Source: JACQNR01 sp049515175 | GTDB lineage: Bacteria; Acidobacteriota; Terriglobia; UBA7540 | Assembly: GCA_049515175.1 (NCBI GenBank) | Contig: JBEKUI010000187.1 | Span: forward strand, 1-9,689 | Direction of reading: 5' to 3' | DNA length: 9,689 nt | Shown here: positions 1-5,975 of the stretch, piece by piece | How positions within the stretch are numbered: position 1 is the stretch's first letter | Layout: each line of letters starts with the position of its first letter | Position numbers and translations under genes: made by a program | Notes under the pieces: model-generated | Databases searched by the model: none | Told to the model about the DNA's origin: nothing | What the model saw: the letters and a program-made list of their open reading frames with translations, nothing else

Positions 1-2
1 GC

Positions 3-227
3 GCGACGGTGGGAAGGGCGGGGCATTGGTCTCGCCGAAACAGCCCCTACTTTTGCGACCAGGCACTAGAAACGAGCGTTGCCCGCCTGTCGGACGCCCC
101 GCGCGGACTCGAGGGGGCGGCGGGCCATACAGAGTTTGTGGCCGGACTCGGCGGTCTGGGACCAAGGCGCCCGCAGGACACGCCGGATTATCTGAGTGGC
201 CCTTTGGAAGGTTCTGGAGAGTCGTGA
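3..227 (+). CDS. possible 3' end of an upstream gene, unidentified
   Basis: This frame is open from the left edge to a TGA at 225-227. That stop overlaps the ATG of the next gene (TGATG, shared base 227), as is common for coupled genes in an operon. The predicted peptide (about 74 residues, Gly-, Arg- and Pro-rich, ending ...LEGSGES) matches no family I recognise and has no membrane segment. A second frame is also open across the same stretch, so openness alone is weak evidence in GC-rich DNA. The stop/start overlap is the main reason to list it. It could equally be untranslated leader. Confidence 0.25.
   Translation, partial: ATVGRAGHWSRRNSPYFCDQALETSVARLSDAPRGLEGAAGHTEFVAGLGGLGPRRPQDTPDYLSGPLEGSGES
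216..221 (+). promoter_or_regulatory. ribosome binding site of the TylF-type gene
   Basis: GGAGAG lies five bases before the ATG at 227, a good Shine-Dalgarno match at usual spacing. It favours ATG 227 over the in-frame GTG at 224 and over the far-upstream ATG at 26, which would add residues not seen in the family. Confidence 0.6.
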
Positions 228-976
228 TGATCAAGCAAGCCTTGAAACAGGTCCTCCCGTCCGAGCTAGTCGAAGCCTACCGAGTAATAAGGCTGGGCTT
301 CCGTTCGCGCGATGACCTAAGCGCAGCCACCCCACGGGCGATTCGGAATTGGGTGGGCTTGTGCAGGACAGTCAGGAAGGTGCTGCCGGATTCGTTCCCT
401 GAGGCGTCCAGGTTCTTCCAGCTTGATCGCCTGGTGCGGGAGATAGATCGAGACGGGATTCCGGGTGACATTGTAGAGTGCGGGGTGTATCGCGGAGGAG
501 GGCGGCGGTCTTGGGGCGTGCGCTGCGGGATTCGCGGATCAGGCGCGACCTGTGGCTGTTTGATTCCTTCCAGTGTTTGCCCCCGGCGACCGAGCTGGAC
601 GGGCCGGCGGCGAGGGTGCTTGAGAGTGATCTTGTTGGCGATGAACAGCACGTGAGGCAGCTCCTCAGGTACGCCGGGACCCCGCTCGACCGGGTTCATA
701 TTGTCGCTGGCTGGTTCCATGAAACCCTGGCGAGGGCACCAATTAGCCGCGTCGCGCTGCTCCACCTGGATGTAGATTGGTACGAATCGTACAAATTGTG
801 TTTGAACCACTTCTATGATGCGTTGGAACCCGGAGGAGTCGTGGTCCTGGACGACTTTGAGATTTGGCCGGGATGCAGAGCGGCCGTTGAATGAAGAATT
901 CGCTCGGGGACGCTCCCTGTCCATCCAATTGAAGCGCACCCGAAATGCGCCTCCGTACTTCTACAGGCCGAAATGA
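227..976 (+). pseudogene. TylF/MycF-family O-methyltransferase, two compensating frameshifts
   Basis: The family transfers a methyl group from SAM to a sugar hydroxyl, with a divalent metal. The reading runs in one frame from 227 through VECGVYRGG (474-499), then must lose one base at about 500-501. It continues in the next frame through DLWLFDSFQ, GWFHETL, LHLDVDWYES and VVVLDDFEIWPG, which include the acidic metal-site motifs of the family. At 889 one extra base shifts it back to the first frame, which reads NEEFARGRS and on to PPYFYRPK and a TGA at 974-976. With both indels repaired the length is 250 codons (249 residues), normal for TylF proteins. As written, translation from 227 stops at 655 and the SAM-binding and metal motifs are never joined. 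Repeated G and GGC runs at the first site make a sequencing error possible. The family assignment is strong; the sugar substrate is unknown. Confidence 0.85.
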
Positions 977-1183
977 GCGGCGTTGCAAATCCGACAGGGT
1001 GTTATCTTGGGCTTCGAGTGCCACTCGGGCAAGGTTCCACAGAGAGTCATTGCGAAGTCGCGCTCATTCTGGACGGTTCGGCTGGCGGCACTCTTGAAAG
1101 GGTCCGTGGACGGCAACTAGCTTAGGCGCTCGTTGGCTGAGGGGTCTGACGCGCCCCGAAGGTAGGGCGGTGAACCGGTATGT

Positions 1184-2449
1184 GTGACTAGCGCCGGGTG
1201 GATTCCCGTTTCAATGGCCTACCTGATTAAGGAGATCGAGCTCAGTCAACCGATTCCCTCACTATCGGTCCCGGAGGGGCATGAAGGGGTCGCGTTCAAC
1301 CTCCGCCGTAACGGAAGGCCGGTTGGCTTCTTCATGAAGCCTGCGGGGCCAGGCACAGAGTTGACCTCTGAGGAAGTAGCGGCGTTAATCGCCGAGAACA
1401 CAGGGGCCGAGCTCCTCGGAGAAGGGCAGGAGAATTACGTCCCGCGAATCCGCTCCGGCCGGCTTCCTCCTCTGACCGTTGCCGTGTGCACCAGAGACCG
1501 CCCCGAAGATTTGGCTCGGTGCCTGGAGCACCTGCTTCGATTGCGGGCTGCGGCTTCAGTCGCGTGCTCCGAGTTCGAAATCCTGGTGGTGGATAACGCC
1601 CCTTCCGACGACCGCGCGAAGAACCTGGTTGACTCGCTCCCTGGTGTGCGCTACGTGCGCGAGCCACTGCCGGGCTTGGACTTCGCGCGGAATCGCGCCA
1701 TCCGGGAATCCCGCGCCGACCTTCTGGCATACATTGATGATGATGTCGTCGTCGACCGCGGGTGGCTGGGCGGCCTCAAGGAGGCGTGGACGGAGAACCC
1801 CGACGCCGGTGCTTTTACCGGCCCCGTCCTGCCTTACGAATTGGTCACTCGGCCGCAGGTCCTCTTCGAGGAACGGGCAGCACTCGGTCGCAAATTTACC
1901 AAAAGACGCTTCGATCCTACCCGGCCTGGTTCCAACCTGTTCTTATCCGATTTTGGCCCGGGCTGCAACATGGTGTTCCGCCGCGACGTCTTGGTCGAAC
2001 TGGGAGGCTTTGACGAGGCCTTGGACACGGGGGACCCTTTGCCGGGGGGCGGCGACTTGGACATTTTCTATCGAGTAGGCCGTGCCGGCCACGTGATGGT
2101 GTACGAGCCGCGTCTGTTAATCTATCATCGAGATCGGCGTCAGTATAGAGAGCTCCGCTATCAAATGTGGACCTGGGGACTGGCCTATATGGCCTTCCTG
2201 GCAAAATGCTACCGGACTGACGCGTCGCAACGTTCCCGGTGTGGCCGGGCGATGCTAATGGAGTTCGTACGAATGGTGTATTTCCCCGTGGCGCCTCTGG
2301 TAAGGAGGCGCGTGCGGCCATGGCCGCTGGACCTCACCCTGGTGGAGCTGCTGGGCGGTGTTGTTGGGTTGTTAGGCGAGTACGGCAGGTCGCAGAGGCG
2401 CGTTGAGCGCATTCGGAGGCAGTACTCGTCGCAGGAGTCGGCGCAGTGA
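1184..2449 (+). CDS. family 2 glycosyltransferase with N-terminal extension
   Basis: A GT2 (GT-A fold) enzyme that would transfer a sugar from a nucleotide-sugar at the cytoplasmic membrane face. Residues 1-95 form an extra region (YLIKEIELSQPIPSL..., then RRNGRPVGFF) seen ahead of some GT2 domains. The catalytic domain starts at LTVAVCTRDRPEDL (97-110), with VVDNAPSDD (135-143), the metal-binding YIDDD (183-187), GPGCNMVFRRD (258-268) and GGGDLDIFYR (288-297) in the acceptor/base region. A C-terminal helical stretch follows (WTWGLAYMAFLAKCY). At 421 residues it is complete. The start is uncertain: GTG 1184 has no well-placed ribosome site, ATG 1214 (YLIKE...) is an alternative, and the ATG at 1180 runs straight into a stop. 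Its stop overlaps the next start by four bases (GTGA), indicating translational coupling. Donor and acceptor cannot be read from sequence. Confidence 0.88.
   Translation: MTSAGWIPVSMAYLIKEIELSQPIPSLSVPEGHEGVAFNLRRNGRPVGFFMKPAGPGTELTSEEVAALIAENTGAELLGEGQENYVPRIRSGRLPPLTVAVCTRDRPEDLARCLEHLLRLRAAASVACSEFEILVVDNAPSDDRAKNLVDSLPGVRYVREPLPGLDFARNRAIRESRADLLAYIDDDVVVDRGWLGGLKEAWTENPDAGAFTGPVLPYELVTRPQVLFEERAALGRKFTKRRFDPTRPGSNLFLSDFGPGCNMVFRRDVLVELGGFDEALDTGDPLPGGGDLDIFYRVGRAGHVMVYEPRLLIYHRDRRQYRELRYQMWTWGLAYMAFLAKCYRTDASQRSRCGRAMLMEFVRMVYFPVAPLVRRRVRPWPLDLTLVELLGGVVGLLGEYGRSQRRVERIRRQYSSQESAQ
2433..2437 (+). promoter_or_regulatory. ribosome binding site for the GTG start at 2446
   Basis: AGGAG lies eight bases before GTG 2446, inside the end of the preceding gene. 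It supports the GTG start over the in-frame ATG at 2476, which has no comparable site. Confidence 0.5.
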
Positions 2450-2757
2450 GTGCGGTGACGAGACCTGAACCACCGATGCCCTTGGTATCGGTCATCATTC
2501 CCTGCTACAACCAGGGTCGTTTCCTCGGTGATGCCATCGAAAGTGTTTTGCAGCAGACATACCTGAATTTTGAGATTATCGTGGTCGATGACGGCTCCGC
2601 CGACAACACATCACGGGTGGCATCCGCTCACTTCACGGTGCGTTCCATCCGTCAGAAGAACCACGGACTCTCCGCGGCCCGGAACGCCGGCCTCGGCGTG
2701 CCAGAGTTCACCCTGCGGGCGTCATCCATACGGACGCATTATTCATATTACGATTAA
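2446..2757 (+). pseudogene. family 2 glycosyltransferase, truncated (catalytic half missing)
   Basis: The first 85 or so residues are a textbook GT2 N-terminus: PLVSVIIPCYNQGRFLGDAI, SVLQQTYLNFEIIVVDDGS and GLSAARNAGLGV. At about base 2703 the family resemblance stops. The protein ends after 103 residues, before the DxD metal site and acceptor domain; typical GT2 enzymes have 250-350 residues. A different frame, open from about 2705, ends in a TGA at 2772-2774 that overlaps the next gene's ATG at 2771 (ATGA). This is the junction expected between an intact upstream gene and 2771, so the simplest reading is an internal deletion that kept both ends but changed frame. No insertion sequence or target duplication is visible at the join. 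The remaining peptide should have no transferase activity. Confidence 0.8.
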
Positions 2758-2770
2758 AGGTTGAAGGAAG

Positions 2771-3661
2771 ATGACCGAAACCTTGAATGTCCTAGTGTTT
2801 ACTTGCGAAGGCCGCGAGCATTTGCTTCAAAAGATGTGGGAATCATTCGCTCCGCGCCTAGAGGGGATAAACCACCGGTGTATATTGGCAATTGATGGTC
2901 AGGTTTCCCCCGAGGCCGTGACATGTATTCAGCCTGATGTGGTGGTCCAGAATTACCGGCGGAGGGGCTATATTCGGTCAGTGCTTAATGCCATTGCAAT
3001 TGTTGATTCGGAACTGTTCCTTTGGCTCGAGGATGATTGGCAGATTACAGGTGAATTCGACCTGGAACAAGCCGTGGCCGTGCTCGTGGACAATCCACGG
3101 TGGGTCCAGGTCCGTTGGAGCAAGATGCCGACGCTCGAGCGGGCCGACCATCAGTTGATTCCCGGGATTCACTTGTCCTCGGTGGGCTTCTCCGCGAACC
3201 CCTGCATGTGCCGTACCGCTTTGGTTAGGGAAGGATTCAAGTATTTGATCGATTCTCCCAAAGGCAATTCACTCGACGTGGATTTTTTTGAACACGTCCT
3301 CACCAGGTGGGCAGGCAGCCGGGATCTGCTGTGTGCGGTTTTCGATCCCCGAGGCAAAGTGGCCGTCACTCATCTGGGGTTTTTGGAAAGCACCGGTCGG
3401 CAATGGCTTATGACCTCTTCGTTAGAACGTGTTCCAATCGAGCATTTTTTCAACATGGGCGCCCCACCGCCGCCGCTTTGGCGGCGCCTCTGGATGGCGT
3501 TCAAGCTACTTCGAGCCACACTCAGAGTGATCTTGCGCATATTCGGAAGCTGCGCTGCCTACGAACTCGCGTTCCGTTTCATCGCGACAACCAAGGTCAC
3601 TTTGAGCTCGGAACATGTGGCCAAGAGCCGAGCAGTGAAATGCCGGAGCGAGGGACGATAA
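2771..3661 (+). CDS. putative GT-A-type glycosyltransferase with EDDW motif
   Basis: A 296-residue protein. It opens with a beta strand of GT-A type (LNVLVFTCEGREHLLQKMWES, residues 5-25), then ILAIDGQ (38-44) and LFLWLEDDWQ (82-91). The acidic EDDW (87-90) sits where GT-A enzymes bind the metal and nucleotide-sugar. THLGFLEST (200-208) may supply a late metal-contacting histidine. Residues 236-275 are basic then hydrophobic (RRLWMAFKLLRATLRVILRI...), fitting peripheral attachment to the inner membrane. The frame is intact. GAAGGA at 2763-2768 is a ribosome site set rather close to the ATG; AAAGG at 2756-2760 is an alternative. It is related to GT2-like enzymes of surface polysaccharide loci, but I cannot name the CAZy family. 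Function rests on the motif and the neighbours. Confidence 0.7.
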   Translation: MTETLNVLVFTCEGREHLLQKMWESFAPRLEGINHRCILAIDGQVSPEAVTCIQPDVVVQNYRRRGYIRSVLNAIAIVDSELFLWLEDDWQITGEFDLEQAVAVLVDNPRWVQVRWSKMPTLERADHQLIPGIHLSSVGFSANPCMCRTALVREGFKYLIDSPKGNSLDVDFFEHVLTRWAGSRDLLCAVFDPRGKVAVTHLGFLESTGRQWLMTSSLERVPIEHFFNMGAPPPPLWRRLWMAFKLLRATLRVILRIFGSCAAYELAFRFIATTKVTLSSEHVAKSRAVKCRSEGR

Positions 3662-4028
3662 TCACTCTTGCTGGCGGCAAATCCGGGGTACTGGCAAATG
3701 GCGGCGGTCCTTGCCCGGTCGTTGCGGACCGCGAGCATCGGATAGTTAAGTTAACTCCACTTAATTCCGAGCTTCAATGAACGCGTTTTCATTTCAGCGC
3801 GCCTACGGCTTTCTTGGGAAGACGCCGGCGCAAAAGCAGATAACTGCTCGTTTCTTCTCGACAATGTGGCTCGCAAAGCTTCCCTATGCCCCGCACAAAG
3901 TTCGCTTGAGCATATAGCCCTCCGAAGATGTCAGTCTTTGGTGGTTTCATTTTCCATGTGGCGTTGGTCTCAACGCGGCTAGCATCTTTGCCTATTGGGG
4001 CGAGGACTCCGGCGATCTTCGGCTCCTT
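3662..4028 (+). other. gap with no recognisable intact gene
   Basis: No family-level match is evident on either strand. Three readings exist. A plus-strand frame at 3777-3920 (46 codons) contains FQRAYGFLGKTPAQKQ, faintly like the RPH..LG.KTPAE tail of DDE integrase-type transposases. A plus frame open from 3918 runs into the 4029 gene without an ATG or GTG start. A minus-strand frame (4067 down to 3789, 92 residues) has no recognised domain and no visible family motif. An AT-richer patch with an imperfect inverted repeat lies at 3739-3769. The gap probably holds eroded gene remains, including the lost 5' end of the next glycosyltransferase. Confidence 0.5.
3739..3769. repeat. imperfect inverted repeat
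   Basis: TTAAGT (3746-3751) pairs with ACTTAA (3759-3764) around a 7-base loop. Two further pairs (one G-T) extend the stem, and the flanks CGGA (3739-3742) and TCCG (3766-3769) are also complementary but out of register. No T-run follows, so it is not a standard Rho-independent terminator. It could be an operator, an RNA hairpin or chance. Confidence 0.25.
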
Positions 4029-4985
4029 ATGGAGGCTCCTGCAGCCCGGAATGACGTTTTTCGACATATAGCGCGGGCGATCGAAAGCGTGCTGATGCAA
4101 CAGACGGATTTCGAATACGAAATCCTCATCAGCGAGGACTTTTCTACCGATTCCACGCGGGATATCGTGATCGGCTATCAAGCCAGGCATCCGGACAAGA
4201 TCCGCTTTTTGTTGTCTGAAGAAAATCTCAACGACAACAGTGTTGTCCTGCGCGGTATTCGAGCTGCGCGTGGCGAGTATGTGGCGCTCCTGGATGGAGA
4301 TGATTATTGGATGTCGCCGCAGAAGCTACAGAAGCAGGTCCAGTTTCTCGACGGTCATCCGGAGTGTTCGATGTGTTTCCACGAGTGCGCAATTCTTTCA
4401 GAGGACCCCACCGATGCGGGGCACACTTGTTCCCCGATCAAACTCTTTTTCTCGTTGAACGACCTGCTGGAGGGCAATTTTGTCACGACCTGTTCCGTGA
4501 TGTTTCGGCTTGCCGCACTTGGAAATGTTCCGGACTGGTACACGGGTTGCGTATTTGGGGACTGGCCACTCTACATACTTCTCTCCCAGCAAGGAATGGT
4601 CGGCTATTTGCCTGACTGCCTGGCGGTGTACAGGATCCACAGCGGCGGGCAATGGAGCGGGTTGCCCGAAGGTCGGCGGATCGAACAGTTGGCCAGCTTC
4701 TATGCCCGGTTGCGCTCGCATCTGGGCCCCCGATACGATCGGTTCTTACGGCGCATAACATCAAGTCACTATCTTTCTTACGCGCGCAGGAGCCACCTGA
4801 GAGGTGAGAGGGCTGCGGCCGAGACACTTGCCAGGCTGGGCCTTGTCCAGAATCCGTATAACTGGCGCCTGCTCCTTCTGCTCTACGCACCTGCTGTTTA
4901 CGACGGCATTGCCTTCTTAAAACATCGAATCGTCGGTTGCCCGCCGGACGTTCGGGGCATTGCGCGGCGCGCGGCGACTGATTGA
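4029..4985 (+). CDS. family 2 glycosyltransferase, N-terminus lost or replaced
   Basis: GT2 catalytic features are clear from residue 14 on: ARAIESVLMQQTDFEYEILISED, then ALLDGDDYW (87-94) as the DxD metal site, and GDWPLY (177-182) and YRIHSGGQWS (201-210), typical of GT2 enzymes in O-antigen and capsule loci. The C-terminal third is helical with no evident transmembrane anchor. What is missing is the first strand and turn of the Rossmann-like fold (normally of the type VSV..PTYN...FI). The family resemblance begins at about base 4068, and the upstream residues (MEAPAARNDVF) do not fit it. ATG 4029 also lacks a ribosome site. The gene therefore looks truncated at the 5' end by roughly 20-25 codons, with unrelated sequence joined on, and is likely inactive or poorly active. 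Confidence 0.78.
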   Translation: MEAPAARNDVFRHIARAIESVLMQQTDFEYEILISEDFSTDSTRDIVIGYQARHPDKIRFLLSEENLNDNSVVLRGIRAARGEYVALLDGDDYWMSPQKLQKQVQFLDGHPECSMCFHECAILSEDPTDAGHTCSPIKLFFSLNDLLEGNFVTTCSVMFRLAALGNVPDWYTGCVFGDWPLYILLSQQGMVGYLPDCLAVYRIHSGGQWSGLPEGRRIEQLASFYARLRSHLGPRYDRFLRRITSSHYLSYARRSHLRGERAAAETLARLGLVQNPYNWRLLLLLYAPAVYDGIAFLKHRIVGCPPDVRGIARRAATD

Positions 4986-4995
4986 TCGCACTCCC

Positions 4996-5145
4996 TCAGC
5001 GCGGCTTTACAGTTGGGAGTTCGGCCAGAAGCGCTTTCGCTTGATTCGCGGACGCCGGAGAGACCACAGTGATCCAGTAGCTCGCCAGGGCTAATGCCGT
5101 CGGTATTACTGCAAGGACACAGAGGAAATCCAGCACAAGGAGCAC
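4996..5145 (-). CDS. possible small membrane protein or gene remnant
   Basis: On the minus strand, just after the methyltransferase stop, a frame open from about 5207 to a TGA at 4996-4998 contains one strongly hydrophobic segment (LLVLDFLCVLAVIPTALALA) followed by a polar tail ending ELPTVKPR. The only reasonable start is GTG 5145 (49 residues); no good ribosome site was seen. The hydrophobic stretch is reminiscent of the first helix of integral membrane sugar transferases, but that is a loose impression. It may be a remnant, a small membrane peptide or chance. Confidence 0.22.
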   Translation of the reverse strand: MLLVLDFLCVLAVIPTALALASYWITVVSPASANQAKALLAELPTVKPR

Positions 5146-5173
5146 TCGCGGCAGTTCACGGCCCGGGGTCGGC

Positions 5174-5878
5174 TCAGCGCTTAAGAGCTCGAACGGCGAT
5201 GATTAGGGGAAACGATTCATCGTTAAACTCCAGTTCTTTGCGGGAAAGCTCCTCCTGCGCCATGCCAGCCAAGAAGGCGATGGCGCTGAGCACGTTTCCG
5301 TACGAGCGGACCGCGACGTTTTCGGCTCCAAAACGCTCGCCGAAAAGCAACGAGCAGGACTCGACTGTGAACCGCCAGTAATCTCCTGTTGTGCCGGACT
5401 CCCGCCCAACCCTTGTCACGGACGGCACCGTTACGAGCAACACGCCGCCGGGCCGAAGAATTCGATGCGAGTGAGCAATAGCGCTACGTACGTCGTAGAT
5501 CAACTGGAGCGTTTGGGTGAGAATGAAGCAATCGAAGCTGTTGGAAGGGATAACGTCGGCAGCGCTCAGGTCGGCAATAATGGTCACGCGCGGGTTGGTT
5601 GGAAGGACGTCGAGAACATCGACCTGTTTCACTTCACTCCCGTACCGGTCTGAATACGTGGAGTCCTGCACTTCGAGCGCGTGGCCTCGGATATCCCGCT
5701 TATGGCTGTCGAGGAAACGCTCGATGTAGTACCGATCGGTCGGGGTGCCGCGGTCATTTCCCCAATTATCGCTGAGCGGTGTCGTACGGCGGAGCGTCCC
5801 GAGCCACGCCGGTCGAACGATGCGTCTCAGGAGCTTCCTCAAGCCGTGCCCGGCAGCGAGGTGTGCAAAGGACGTCAC
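5174..5878 (-). CDS. class I SAM-dependent methyltransferase
   Basis: A 234-residue protein of the methyltransferase group often found among glycosyltransferase genes. Motifs in order: PLSDNWGNDRGTPTDRYYIERFL (34-56), HALEV (66-70) as strand 1 of the SAM fold, FDCFILTQTLQLIYD (115-129) as motif II, LRPGGVLLVTVPS (141-153) as motif III, and GDYWRFT (165-171). The usual glycine-rich loop after strand 1 is replaced by QDSTYSDRYG, which I recall as normal for this subgroup rather than a defect. The start is GTG 5878, supported by AAAGGG four bases upstream. It is the only complete minus-strand gene here and diverges from the fusion gene at 5976, with 97 bases between them for both promoters. The probable role is methylating a sugar or a chain end; the substrate is unknown. 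Confidence 0.85.
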   Translation of the reverse strand: MTSFAHLAAGHGLRKLLRRIVRPAWLGTLRRTTPLSDNWGNDRGTPTDRYYIERFLDSHKRDIRGHALEVQDSTYSDRYGSEVKQVDVLDVLPTNPRVTIIADLSAADVIPSNSFDCFILTQTLQLIYDVRSAIAHSHRILRPGGVLLVTVPSVTRVGRESGTTGDYWRFTVESCSLLFGERFGAENVAVRSYGNVLSAIAFLAGMAQEELSRKELEFNDESFPLIIAVRALKR

Positions 5879-5882
5879 TTTT

Positions 5883-5888
5883 CCCTTT
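5883..5888 (-). promoter_or_regulatory. ribosome binding site for the minus-strand GTG at 5878
   Basis: Reading the minus strand, AAAGGG (followed by four A) precedes GTG 5878 at a spacing of four bases. It supports the non-ATG start, beyond which no conserved residue is lost. Confidence 0.5.
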
Positions 5889-5975
5889 CACTGTCGATCA
5901 TCAGGCGAGCTCTGGCAGCTCCGCTTGTACTTATCACACGTTCGGGGTCTTGACAATCGCGAATGGGGCGGCAGC

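Noticed and set aside
277..939. Long minus-strand open frame opposite the methyltransferase
   Set aside because: The plus strand carries clear TylF motifs here, and the minus frame shows no domain. It is an antisense shadow.
973..1125. A 50-codon frame whose ATG overlaps the repaired TylF stop (ATGA)
   Set aside because: No family resemblance, no ribosome site, and a competing frame is equally open. The overlap is suggestive but not enough.
5905..5924. GAGCT...AGCTC inverted repeat in the divergent intergenic region
   Set aside because: Only five paired bases with a short spacer; expected by chance in GC-rich DNA. It remains a possible operator but is unsupported.
5950..5955. TTGACA, a perfect -35 box upstream of the fusion gene
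   Set aside because: It is only 20 bases before the ATG, so a -10 box at normal spacing would fall on the start codon, and none is visible.
5745..5975. Upstream extension of the fusion protein to ATG 5745
   Set aside because: The extra residues overlap the divergent methyltransferase and do not resemble GT2; the family start fits ATG 5976.
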